A stretch of 64,000 bases of DNA from Azospirillum brasilense (GCF_007827795.1 NZ_VITI01000007.1:124001-188000); one strand, 5' to 3'; shown: positions 54,801-62,099, numbered from the stretch's first letter. Numbers and translations: made by a program. The notes: generated from the sequence alone by a model not told the origin.

Positions 54801-55400
54801 TTGCTGAAGCTGCGGCAGGTGTGCTGCGACCCGCGGCTGGTGAAGCTGGAGAGCGCGCGCAAGCGGGTGGCGAAGGGGGCGGCCTCGGCGAAGCTGGAGC
54901 GGCTGCTGGAGATGCTGCCGGCGTTGCTGGAGGACGGGCGGCGCATCCTGCTGTTCTCGCAGTTCACCTCCATGCTCGACCTGATCGAGCCGGAGCTGGA
55001 ACGGCTGGCGATCCCCTTTGTCGCGCTGACCGGCGAGACGCGCGACCGCGAAACCCCGGTGCGGCGCTTCCAGGCCGGCGAGGTGCCGCTGTTCCTGATC
55101 AGCCTGAAAGCCGGCGGGACGGGGTTGAACCTGACGGCGGCCGACACGGTGATCCATTACGACCCCTGGTGGAACCCGGCGGTGGAGGCCCAGGCGACCG
55201 ACCGCGCCCACCGCATCGGCCAGGACAAGCCGGTCTTCGTCTACAAGCTGGTGACCACGGGTACGGTGGAGGAGCGCATGGTCCAGCTGCAGGAACGCAA
55301 ACGCCAGCTGGGCGAGGCCGTCTTCGACGAGGCGGGCGGCGCGGAACGCCTGCTCAGCGCCGAGGATGTGGACTTCCTGCTGGCGCCCATCGACGTCTGA
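51882..55400 (+). CDS. SWIM zinc-finger SNF2-family helicase
   Basis: A 1172-residue Swi2/Snf2 ATPase. An N-terminal SWIM zinc finger (CNCPVGYNCKHVAAAVI, residues about 74-90) is followed by a long variable region with a GYGYGYGYG run near residues 384-392. The helicase core starts near residue 700: motif I LADDMGLGKTVQALAHLL, motif II IFDEAQYLKN, motif III CLTGTPVENN, motif V/VI SLKAGGTGLNLT and QATDRAHRIGQ. The HepA/RapA-like family remodels nucleoprotein. The GTG start at 51882 has GGGAGAA upstream. It is intact and monocistronic. Function in transcription recycling or DNA repair is possible. Confidence 0.92.
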   Translation: MIALPSLRRFFEAGSFERGQRYEREGRVVTLDAVARGKGIVSLTSSVRGSERRPYGQDIDVTIKGDAVQRVDGECNCPVGYNCKHVAAAVIAWAQRQDAVAGTARQPPSPPPADPSPFTPPGWAPGLSAPMQALLSRLDEAAARDGGDHYPETVRKRLLYVLGLEEGTDGGRRLTLRVLSVSLRKDGGFANDDKTYDGHHSGNKPAAKFVMPSDHAILSVAMRTGSYSSSGGFALNVEWGAWLVERMLQTGRLYWNDFRSSRPLGAGTVRPGTPRWDRDAAGRQRFTITLDAPSAIALPTVPLLYLDPDSGECGPIDTVTAPHVASTLLGAPPLPPQEIAAFRAAAERLGDRLPVLPDPPTRKEERRVTPRPLLRLRLARMPYGYGYGYGYGTGARGLVMADGIPVAELAFDYAGTRVASNGPAAPLQWLEGSVLFTAVRRPKDEAKAARRLREAGLLPNTVPLSVGGGPPVQKALFVASGDALEERSVWLGFCHAVLPGLRAEGWGVEIDPDFPVQVVEAPTDWAFEISDGTGIDWFGLSLGVEVGGERIDLLPVLRSVIEALGCFDPDAFAAEDPFFDDPDWDGVDGEAAPPRGLDAVLEMIAPDGVLFVPVDGTRFLPLELDRLRPLIGVLMELFGLQPDAAGLRIGRTHLGDLAALEEAAGAAGIPLLGADAVRRMAQALRASGGVPATAVPEGLRADLRPYQKAGLDWLQFLAAHGFGGVLADDMGLGKTVQALAHLLVEREAGRLDRPCLLVAPTSVLGNWRAEVRRFAPGLRTLVLHGPQRKAAHGALGDFDLVVTSYALLPRDREALEAQPWHLAIFDEAQYLKNPAAQATKAALALEARQRLCLTGTPVENNLDELWSLCSVAVQPLLGDRTGFRRQFRTPIEKHGDADRQRVLARRVRPFLLRRTKEEVASELPPKTEILEAVEPHAAQRDLYETIRLAMDKRVREEVARKGLARSHITLLDALLKLRQVCCDPRLVKLESARKRVAKGAASAKLERLLEMLPALLEDGRRILLFSQFTSMLDLIEPELERLAIPFVALTGETRDRETPVRRFQAGEVPLFLISLKAGGTGLNLTAADTVIHYDPWWNPAVEAQATDRAHRIGQDKPVFVYKLVTTGTVEERMVQLQERKRQLGEAVFDEAGGAERLLSAEDVDFLLAPIDV

Positions 55401-55603
55401 GATGGCCTCCGTTTCCCGTCTTCCTGCGCTTTGCGTGGATTCGGATCGCCCTGGTCGGGCAGTCGGCGGGTGACCAGGCATCCGTGCCGGCACGGCCATG
55501 AGGCCAGGCCGCCGTCGCACCACGCAGTGCGCTTCAGCGGGCCGGCCTCACCCTTGGTCATCGTGGCGCATGGGAGAGCCTCGCTTTTCCCAGCGCGAAC
55601 GTA

Positions 55604-56239
55604 TCACAACTTGCGGTTCGCCAGGACGTAGACGACCTTGGCCGTTATCGTATTGTTGGCCAGCCAAGCATTGAACATGCCGCCCAAGTTATCGATCTTT
55701 GGCTTATAGGCATTGGGGCCGTTGTTGCACGAAGCATAGGTGCCGCTCGGGCCGAGGCCGTAAGTGCCACCGCCTTCCGCTTTGATTTGGCAGGGGTGGT
55801 CAACCGACCACTGCTTGAAAAGCCATCCTTCGCTGTCCGTGCCGAATTCGAACACAACGCCGGGTTCCGTATTGCTGATATATTGTGTCACGTAAGAAAA
55901 TTTCGGTGCGATCCCAATAAAGGACTTTGGAGGTAGTCCAATTCTTGAGTAATTGCTGTTGATAAAGTCATTTGCCTGTTGCGTCGGCATGCCGCGATAC
56001 CAGAATTTTGCGTTTCCGGCCTCAGCATCCGCGAAGGCTGCATAGTTTCTAACCATTTTCATGGCGTTATTGGTGGTGTTCTTGCTATCGAGAATCAGTA
56101 AGCCTTTTTCATACATTGGAATGAGAACCTCCATATTGTTCCTTTTCAGGGTGTTGACGATATCGTTGGAGGTCATGGTATCGGCGGCAGCGATGCTGGG
56201 CAGCAAAGCCAAGATGATGCAAAACAGGAACCTCTTCAT
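55604..56239 (-). CDS. Secreted AT-rich orphan protein, possible ADP-ribosyltransferase-like fold
   Basis: A 211-residue exported protein with a clean Sec signal (MKRFLFCIILALLPSIAAA). Base composition and codons are much less GC-rich than neighbours, pointing to transfer. Features recall the R-S-E layout of ADP-ribosyltransferases: FWYRGM with R82, SFIGIAPKFSYVTQYI (residues 106-121) and VVFEF with E131. Two cysteines (C150, C171) could form a disulfide. The match is by eye and a catalytic role is not established. No immunity gene is evident beside it. It ends next to the SNF2 gene. Confidence 0.65.
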   Translation of the reverse strand: MKRFLFCIILALLPSIAAADTMTSNDIVNTLKRNNMEVLIPMYEKGLLILDSKNTTNNAMKMVRNYAAFADAEAGNAKFWYRGMPTQQANDFINSNYSRIGLPPKSFIGIAPKFSYVTQYISNTEPGVVFEFGTDSEGWLFKQWSVDHPCQIKAEGGGTYGLGPSGTYASCNNGPNAYKPKIDNLGGMFNAWLANNTITAKVVYVLANRKL

Positions 56240-56362
56240 GATCGATCATTCCTTTTTGAAGTCGCATGGTGGGGCCTCTCCGGACCCAGGCGCTTGATGC
56301 AAGAATTGACGCCTGGATTGCGGTCTTTGTGAACGGAGACCCGCTTGTTTACTCATGGCGAT

Positions 56363-56530
56363 TTAGCCCACCGGCTTGTTCAGAAAGCGCAGGCGATCGA
56401 TCGATTTTGGCGAGACGGTATCGATGGACTTGGTCCGCACGAAAGGCTTGGCGTCCGTGTTGCCGGCGCCAATGCCGCGGGTAATGGCGTCTTTCAGACC
56501 GTCAACGGATTGGAGGATGCCGCGTGCGGT
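56363..56530 (-). pseudogene. IS630-family transposase C-terminal remnant
   Basis: The frame reads ILQSVDGLKDAITRGIGAGN and then KPFVRTKSIDTVSPKSIDRLRF. This resembles the C-terminal end of IS630-type transposases (typically F-x-SV-x-LK-x-AI followed by KPFVWTK and a residual helix). Everything before about residue G35 of the open frame is unrelated, so only roughly 55 codons survive. No terminal repeats were identified. Confidence 0.55.
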
Positions 56531-56730
56531 GCGTCGCCTGCAGGGGCTCGCGCGGTTGTTCTCACTGTGCCGCGCTTGTGCTGGCACAGCGAAAATCGGC
56601 ATCATGAAATGCCTGGATTTCAACGACTTGGTAAGGGAGGAAAGGTTTTCTTTGTGGCTGTGCCAAGTCTGTGCTGGCTAAGCCGGTTTCACCTGATCCG
56701 CCATCAACGGCTTGATCGGTAAAAGGAAAA

Positions 56731-56780
56731 TGGTGCCCAGGGACGGAGTCGAACCGCCGACACGGGGATTTTCAGGCCCC
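56731..56780 (-). other. tRNA-Phe 3' fragment, probable integration (att) site
   Basis: On the minus strand this reads a GGGGC stem, the loop CTGAAAA (GAA anticodon), TCCCC, GTGTC, a complete T-arm (GGCGG-TTCGACT-CCGTC), an acceptor strand CCTGGGC and ACCA. The D-arm and 5' acceptor half are absent. The sequence upstream (above 56780) is unrelated. A bare 3' half of a tRNA is the usual scar of tyrosine-integrase elements, and the orientation puts the element to the right. Confidence 0.75.
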
Positions 56781-57120
56781 AATTATCGTATTTACATCAA
56801 TAACTTAGCCGCCACTATGGTGTCTAACTCCCAACGCAATTCCAAGGCAAACCATCAAAGTGTCTAACAACGACGAGGCGTTTATCACACCTCGACGCGT
56901 AATGAAATTACCGGAGTGAAGCTTGGTAGCAGCGGAGGGCTCTCATCCCTACAGTCCTATGATCGAGATCGACTGCTGAGGGTTCGGCATTGCGAGTCCG
57001 GACCGAGCACCAAGAGGTCAATCCTGGCGCCCGGCCGATTCCCACGGCGTGACCGCCCGGAGATGCTGGCACCGACTGGCCAACACTGGGCGCGCCCGGA
57101 CAGGACCTACTAGGTGATTG
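56781..57120. other. Gene-free edge of the integrated element
   Basis: 340 bases between the tRNA fragment and the resolvase-like gene. GTGTCTAAC occurs twice (about 56820 and 56861) and could be arm-type sites of an integrase. AACGACGAGGCG lies just after the second copy. I see no gene. Confidence 0.45.
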
Positions 57121-58146
57121 TCACCACGCGAGCCCGAGCGTGATGCCGGCCTTCCGCGAACGGGCGTCGCCGGTGGTCACCGCCACCGCGACCCCGAGCT
57201 GGCGCAGTTCGGCCAGGGCCTCGGTGACCGCTTCGACTCCTTCCTCCTCCGCCGCCCAGCCGGCCTGCTCAGCCTCGAACGCCTCAGGGAGCGACTCCGC
57301 CCGGTAGGTTCTGATCTCGACCGCTCGGACTGCGTCGTGAAGACCTTGGACCGCCTGCATCAGATCCGCCGCCGCGGCCCGTGCCGGGCCGTCCAGGCGG
57401 CCGCTCGACCGCGGCGGCGGCATCCCCCACCGGTGGATTCGTTCGGCGATCCGGCGGGCGATAGCTTGATCCGCCGGGTCCGGCCGTTCTGGCCGACTCA
57501 GGTCCATGTCGATGACCGGCATTGCGATGACCTCCTTGCGTCGGGCCCGATCGCGGCTGCGGTCGGGGGCCGTCGCCGGTCTTACGACCGTACGGCTGGC
57601 CAAGGCGTCGGCGGTGGACCTGGCGCCCACCGCCACCGCTTTGGTCAGTTGGCGCGCTCCGCGGGCGCAGCGTATGCGCGCGATGGTGCCAACGGAAAGC
57701 CCAACGGCCTCGCCGATCCGCGCCACTGGCCGGCCCATCCGGGACAGGTTGATGTTCTCGGTGACGTCCGCCGGCGTGCTTCGCCGCCAGGGCCGGCGCA
57801 TCGCCGCTGAAGCGGCAGCGTCGGGGAAGCGGAGGGCCGCGAGTGCGAGCGCGTCCATCGCCCGCACGAAGGTGGCACCGTCGAGACCTTCGCGCAGCAA
57901 CCGCACCGACGCGCCTCGGTCGAGCATACGGCGGATCACCGAGACAACGTCATCGGCCGTGTCCCCGAGGGCGCTGATGGTCGGCACGAGCACCTCGTCG
58001 CCTTGTTGAAGCAGCTCGAGGAGGAGGTCCCGGCGGGCGGTCGTGGCGTCGCGCTCTAGGACCGCGTGCGCACCGTGGCCGCAGGCGGGGTCTTTGGGCA
58101 GAGTGGTGACGGGTGTTGCGGGAGAGCGGGCGTAGTACACGCGCAT
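57121..58146 (-). CDS. Resolvase-like protein (degenerate serine recombinase N-domain)
   Basis: A 341-residue protein. Residues 1-85 follow the serine-recombinase fold (MRVYYARSPATPV, then LLLELLQQGDEVLVPTISALGDTADDVVSVIRRMLDRGASVRLL), but the usual YARVST active-site serine context is altered. A helix-turn-helix like that of resolvases follows (RPVARIGEAVGLSVGTIARI). The last 133 residues are unrelated and helical, and they begin at an internal ATG (57522) preceded by a perfect AAGGAGG site, so a separate product 57121-57522 is likely. AGGAGCC precedes the main ATG. It probably belongs to the mobile element. Confidence 0.6.
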   Translation of the reverse strand: MRVYYARSPATPVTTLPKDPACGHGAHAVLERDATTARRDLLLELLQQGDEVLVPTISALGDTADDVVSVIRRMLDRGASVRLLREGLDGATFVRAMDALALAALRFPDAAASAAMRRPWRRSTPADVTENINLSRMGRPVARIGEAVGLSVGTIARIRCARGARQLTKAVAVGARSTADALASRTVVRPATAPDRSRDRARRKEVIAMPVIDMDLSRPERPDPADQAIARRIAERIHRWGMPPPRSSGRLDGPARAAAADLMQAVQGLHDAVRAVEIRTYRAESLPEAFEAEQAGWAAEEEGVEAVTEALAELRQLGVAVAVTTGDARSRKAGITLGLAW

Positions 58147-58255
58147 GAGCGGCTCCTGTGAGTCAGGACCACGCGCCGGCGGGGCGCCTGCATGGTCAAG
58201 AAGGCAGCTTCGCTCCGACAGATATATGGGATCGACCCGAGCCGACGGTTTCCGG

Positions 58256-58281
58256 AAAAAGCCCCTCTGAGCGGCTTCTTT
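58256..58281. terminator. Hairpin terminator at left edge of AT-rich island
   Basis: AAAAAGCC and GGCTTCTT pair around CCTCTGAGC, with an A-run on one side and a T-rich end on the other, so it may work in both directions. It separates the GC-rich resolvase-like gene from the AT-rich operon. Confidence 0.55.
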
Positions 58282-58342
58282 GCGCTCCCCACGATCGGGT
58301 GCCTGCGGTCGCTGGCTTGTCCAACAGATGGAAATAGGAGCA

Positions 58343-58371
58343 TTGAAACAGCATCAGATTCGGTATAAAAA
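58343..58371 (+). promoter_or_regulatory. Putative promoter of the ABC-3C operon
   Basis: TTGAAA at 58343-58348 and TATAAA at 58364-58369 (15-base spacer; 17 to TAAAAA) lie about 40 bases before the first small gene. This is a plausible housekeeping promoter, unusual in this GC-rich replicon. Confidence 0.5.
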
Positions 58372-58407
58372 ACCGTGCGTGTGCAACCTGGGTTCGGGAC
58401 AAATCCG

Positions 58408-58587
58408 ATGGATATCAGCTTTCTTACTACACTCGACATGCCCAGTTTCACCACTGGGTGTATTGTAGGTGTCGTCGTGACGTTGGTGGTTAGGATCACA
58501 ATCAGCAAGTCGATCTCAGGAAACCGCGTTACCCAGCGCAACATCACCACAAAAGGTGATGTAATTGGTGGCAACAAATCCAAATAA
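58408..58587 (+). CDS. 59-residue single-pass membrane protein with C-terminal VTQR...GDVIGG motif
   Basis: A small protein with a short N-terminal part, one hydrophobic helix (TTGCIVGVVVTLVVRITI, residues about 15-32) followed by basic residues, and a C-terminal tail containing VTQRNITTKGDVIGG. That 15-residue motif matches VTQREISAQGPVVGG at the start of the next protein at 9 positions. The arrangement (effector-like TM protein with a C-terminal motif, next gene with the same motif at its N-terminus) is that of paired bacterial amyloid-signalling motifs. The positive-inside rule predicts the tail is cytoplasmic. Upstream ribosome signal is weak. Gap to the next gene is 20 bases. Confidence 0.7.
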   Translation: MDISFLTTLDMPSFTTGCIVGVVVTLVVRITISKSISGNRVTQRNITTKGDVIGGNKSK

Positions 58588-58607
58588 CTTAGCAGAAGCG
58601 TGGCGCT

Positions 58608-59195
58608 ATGCCATTGATGTCTGGTGTAACACAAAGAGAGATTAGCGCCCAAGGTCCTGTCGTTGGGGGAAGCTACCATCACCATGAAACGCACAATCAC
58701 TATGCCTCACCCCATCAGACCACCAACCCGATCCTTGTCTCTCTGTATCAGAAGTATGCAGAGGACCCCTGCCTAGTCGATCAAGCCACGGAAATTGTGG
58801 AAGAACTCTCCGCATATTTTACGAGCAATGACGTTCAGAAGACGTTTAAGGATCTTGCCGAGAAGCTGACGGATGGTAGCAGAGAGAGCTACATCAAGGA
58901 AGCAACGTGGCAGAAGCAGCTATTTCGTAGGAAAATTGAAAGATACCGCCATTCCCAGACTGCGCAATTGATATTTGCATATCTCTTAGGGCTTGCAAAG
59001 GCGTACTTCCAATCTAAGGTGCATCATAAACTTGGATCAGTAACAGATGAAGAAATTGATCAACTCCTATTGGAAGATATAGTGGAGAGGATTAGCAAAC
59101 AAATTCCGGGGAGCGAGCCGCTCATAACACATGAGACTATATTTGGCATGCTGTATTTCCTTACGGGTAATTGCTTTCTGAAGTGGGTAAAATGA
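58608..59195 (+). CDS. ABC-three-component system C-terminal-domain protein with N-terminal signalling motif
   Basis: A 195-residue protein. Residues 5-21 carry GVTQREISAQGPVVGGS, followed by a His-rich linker (SYHHHETHNHY). The remainder is helical and has the features recalled for ABC-3C third components: QTAQLIFAYLLGLAKAYF, DEEIDQLLLEDIVERIS and the late FGMLYFLTGNCFLKWVK close to the typical GMxYFLTGxCxxxW end. No enzymatic effector domain is fused, unlike many ABC-3C third components. That fits the membrane protein encoded just before acting as effector. It overlaps the middle component by 4 bases. Confidence 0.72.
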   Translation: MPLMSGVTQREISAQGPVVGGSYHHHETHNHYASPHQTTNPILVSLYQKYAEDPCLVDQATEIVEELSAYFTSNDVQKTFKDLAEKLTDGSRESYIKEATWQKQLFRRKIERYRHSQTAQLIFAYLLGLAKAYFQSKVHHKLGSVTDEEIDQLLLEDIVERISKQIPGSEPLITHETIFGMLYFLTGNCFLKWVK

Positions 59196-59713
59196 TAGCA
59201 CTGACCTACCACCCCCTGTACGATCCATATCATTGCGTCTTCAGAATGCTCTGCTTGTTTCGCTATAGCAGAGAGCAAATTTTCGAAAACGATCGACTAA
59301 GGATCATCGACTTCTATGTGTTGAATCCATTCTTGATAAAGTCAATGAAGCTGACTTCTGAGCTTCGAGATAGGCTGAACAAATCACGCCTAGACAAAAT
59401 ATGCAATCCTTACCAAGAATTGCCAAAGCCACGTATACTTTATAGACGCCTAGAAGGAGTTCAGACAATTTCAATTAGACACCTTGCTGGTCTTGGATTC
59501 ATTAACAGAAAGGATCTAATTGAGGGTTCAATTAGGCCAAATATTAGCTCTGCTATTTCTCCTGGATTTGCTGATAAGATTGATGTGTACGTCAAGAAGC
59601 ACGAAAGCGTGTTCAGCTTTTTAGTAAACGACCTCTCCGATATCCCACTGACCGGTGAGTATGGCCTTAAGCATAGAACAGAGCTAATGGAGCATAGATA
59701 TGACGCGTCTTGA
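59192..59713 (+). CDS. ABC-three-component system middle component
   Basis: A 173-residue protein translated from an ATG overlapping the previous stop (ATGA). It opens with a HPLYDPYHCVFRMLCLF helix and then RLRIIDFYVLNPFLI, a stretch I associate with ABC-3C middle components. The rest includes RHLAGLGFINRKDLIEGSIRP and DVYVKKHESVFSFLVNDLSDIPLTG. The helical N-terminal fold and location between the other two components support the call. It is AT-rich like its neighbours. It overlaps the ATPase gene by 14 bases. The biochemical function of middle components is not established. Confidence 0.7.
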   Translation: MIALTYHPLYDPYHCVFRMLCLFRYSREQIFENDRLRIIDFYVLNPFLIKSMKLTSELRDRLNKSRLDKICNPYQELPKPRILYRRLEGVQTISIRHLAGLGFINRKDLIEGSIRPNISSAISPGFADKIDVYVKKHESVFSFLVNDLSDIPLTGEYGLKHRTELMEHRYDAS

Positions 59714-61619
59714 CCCAAGTTTATACATTGAGAGGATTAAAGTTCACAAAAATGGAAAGGTTGCTTTAGATCTGTCCTTTCATGCTGGGTTAAATATTAT
59801 CTATGGGCAGAACTCAAGCGGGAAGTCTACAATACTGGATTTTCTTTTCTATGTGATTGGGGGAGATACTCCAAGCTGGCAGCCTGAAGCTGAGAACTGC
59901 GACGAGGTTGTTTGCGCCATCGAATTAAATGGTGAGCCCGTTGTTCTGAGAAGGATCATAGCGAAAAAACAGACTGAGCGCCCGCCTATCGCAATCTTTT
60001 GGGGGACGCTAAGTGAGTCGGAACAATCTGGCCCATTAAAATGGCAGAAGTACCCGTATAGTAGGTCGCGCGACAAGGAAAGTTATTCCCAGGTTCTCTT
60101 CCGTGCTCTAGGAATACCCGATCTGCCACTCGATGACGGTAGCAATCTTACGTTCCATCAAATGCTTCGTTTAGTTTATTCGGACCAAATGACCCCCCCT
60201 GACGTAATTTTCAGGCAGGAATCCTTTGACCGGCAAATCACCAAAGAAGCTGTTGGAGAAATTGCGTGTGGCGTATTCATTCCTGAAAGCTATCGCACCG
60301 AGTTGCGCATACGTCAATTAGAGGCTGAATACCAAGAAGTATCGGAAGAGCTTAAAAATATATTTTCTGCTTTGGGGCACGTCAAGGACGGCGTTAATGT
60401 CATGTCTGTCCAAAGCGATATCAAAAAATACTCGGACGAGCTGAACGCTGTCTCTGAAAAGATCAAGTCTCTTGAGTCATCCGAGCCATCTAGCGACGTA
60501 ACGATAGTGAATGATAATAGAGCATCTACAGGGAAGTCTCTAAAAAAACTGATCGAGAATGAATCCACAAAAAAAGTGGAGCTTGAGGCGCGGCGTGAAT
60601 TTTTGCAATTTGATCTAAACGATATGAAAAGTTTCATTAGGACTATCGAAGCAAATTACGATGCACTACTTACATCTGACAACACCCAAGAAGAGCTGGG
60701 CGCAGTTGCATTTCTCTACTGTCCTGCTTGCCTAGCCCCTCTCTCGCAGGCACATTCTGCAGAATCCTGTTGCCTTTGTAAGAATCCCATTGAGGTGGAT
60801 GGCCGACAAACTCACCGCCTTCGATTGCGCCGAGAGCTTGAAATGCAATTGGCTGAGTCGCGTAAGCTACTAAAGGAGCGTGAGAAAGATGTATACGAAG
60901 TAGAAGGGAAAATAAAAGATACTGAAAAACACCTCAGGAAGGCAAGAAAGGAGTACAACCAAATCGCTCTCAGTAGCGATAGTGCTCCTAACTTTGAAGT
61001 CAAGAAGGCTTATGAGCGAAGAGGCTACCTTGAGCGCACCATTGAGGAGCTGAACAGCCGATTGTTGCTAGCAAAGAAAATTACAGAGCTTTCACAAAAG
61101 AAAGCTAAGTATAAAGAGGAGCTATCGTCTCTACAAGATAAAAGGGAATCTTACAGGATACAAATGTTTGAACAGAGAGCCCGAGCTTCGACCGAGATCT
61201 CAAATATTGCTAAACACATGCTGAACGTGGATCTTGATCGCCAAGATACCTTCAGAACGGCTAAGCATGTTGGTTTTTCATTTTCGAAGGATTCTTTGTC
61301 GGTCGATGGTGTAAGCAGATTTTCTGCCAGCTCTACTGTTTATCTGAAAAATTCCTTTATGTACGCCCTCTTCGAGGCGTCTTTGAAGGATAAAAGATTT
61401 ATGTTCCCGAGAATTATATTCCTCGACGGCATAGAGGACAAAGGCATGGAAGTGGAGCGAGTGCATCATTTTCAGAAACTCATATACGAACGCAGCCAAT
61501 CATACGATGTAAGGCATCAAATAATTGTTACAGCGGAAAAACTGGCTCCTGATTTACAAAAAAGCGAGTTAATTGTTGGAAGATGGTTTAGTCATGAACG
61601 TCGCTCTCTGGATGTTTAA
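59700..61619 (+). CDS. SMC/Rad50-like ABC ATPase of ABC-three-component system
   Basis: A 639-residue ATPase. Walker A is GQNSSGKS (36-43). Long coiled-coil arms (about 200-330 and 370-500) flank a zinc-hook-like site with two CxxC pairs (C341, C344 and C357, C360). The C-terminal lobe carries a degenerate signature (SRFSASSTVYLKNSF) and Walker B RIIFLDGIED with D576. A VTAEK strand then gives the switch region. This is the organisation of SMC-like ATPases that act as nucleic-acid sensors in defence systems such as ABC-3C, Lamassu and Wadjet. Here the two small companion genes point to ABC-3C. Confidence 0.82.
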   Translation: MTRLDPSLYIERIKVHKNGKVALDLSFHAGLNIIYGQNSSGKSTILDFLFYVIGGDTPSWQPEAENCDEVVCAIELNGEPVVLRRIIAKKQTERPPIAIFWGTLSESEQSGPLKWQKYPYSRSRDKESYSQVLFRALGIPDLPLDDGSNLTFHQMLRLVYSDQMTPPDVIFRQESFDRQITKEAVGEIACGVFIPESYRTELRIRQLEAEYQEVSEELKNIFSALGHVKDGVNVMSVQSDIKKYSDELNAVSEKIKSLESSEPSSDVTIVNDNRASTGKSLKKLIENESTKKVELEARREFLQFDLNDMKSFIRTIEANYDALLTSDNTQEELGAVAFLYCPACLAPLSQAHSAESCCLCKNPIEVDGRQTHRLRLRRELEMQLAESRKLLKEREKDVYEVEGKIKDTEKHLRKARKEYNQIALSSDSAPNFEVKKAYERRGYLERTIEELNSRLLLAKKITELSQKKAKYKEELSSLQDKRESYRIQMFEQRARASTEISNIAKHMLNVDLDRQDTFRTAKHVGFSFSKDSLSVDGVSRFSASSTVYLKNSFMYALFEASLKDKRFMFPRIIFLDGIEDKGMEVERVHHFQKLIYERSQSYDVRHQIIVTAEKLAPDLQKSELIVGRWFSHERRSLDV

Positions 61620-61636
61620 GAGAGTAGATAAGCGCT

Positions 61637-61978
61637 GAGCAGGAGGCCCGCGGTGTCGGCTTCCGTTCCCTGACGGAGGCGATCGACACCATTGCCCCCG
61701 GGGGCCGGCTCATCTTCCTCATCTTCGGCGCCCTCGGGCAGTTCGAGCGCGACCTCATTCGGGAGCGGACCCGCGCCGGCCTCGACGACGCCGCGGCCCG
61801 CGGCCGTCGGGGCGGGCGGCGGCCGGTGGTGACGGAGGAGAAGCTCCACCGGGCTAGAACGCCGATGGCCCAGGGTCTCACCGTTCGCGAAGTCGCGGCA
61901 CGAATCAAGGTGGGCGCGACCGCCCTATACGCGGCACTCGGCGCAGGGGCCGAGAACGCTCCGGATTGCTCGACCTGA
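61637..61978 (+). pseudogene. Truncated Tn3-type resolvase, C-terminal part only
   Basis: From about 61637 the plus frame reads EARGVGFRSLTEAIDTIAPG, then RLIFLIFGALGQFERDLIRE and RTRAGLDDAAARGRRGGRRP, with the HTH segment VREVAARIKVGATALYAAL up to TGA at 61978. This is the second half of a serine resolvase. The catalytic N-terminal half is missing, and GC content jumps at the break. The AT-rich operon has therefore replaced or split the resolvase gene. Confidence 0.85.
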
Positions 61979-62099
61979 AGGATGCCGCCGACGCGGACAA
62001 TCGGATCAGGTCCGTCTCGTGCCGCCACAGGAAAATCATCGTCCCTGGGCTGGGCGCCCCACATCCGCTTCCGTGAGCCGTCGGGAAAGGGAGGCTGAG

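Noticed and set aside
52227..55523. A 1098-codon minus-strand frame opposite the SNF2 gene
   Set aside because: Composition rich in Gln, Arg, His and Val is typical of antisense frames in GC-rich genes. The plus strand has full helicase motifs.
58056..58700. A 214-codon minus-strand frame across the small membrane gene
   Set aside because: It crosses the GC/AT boundary and two unrelated regions, has no ribosome site or family features, and conflicts with the better-supported plus-strand gene pair.
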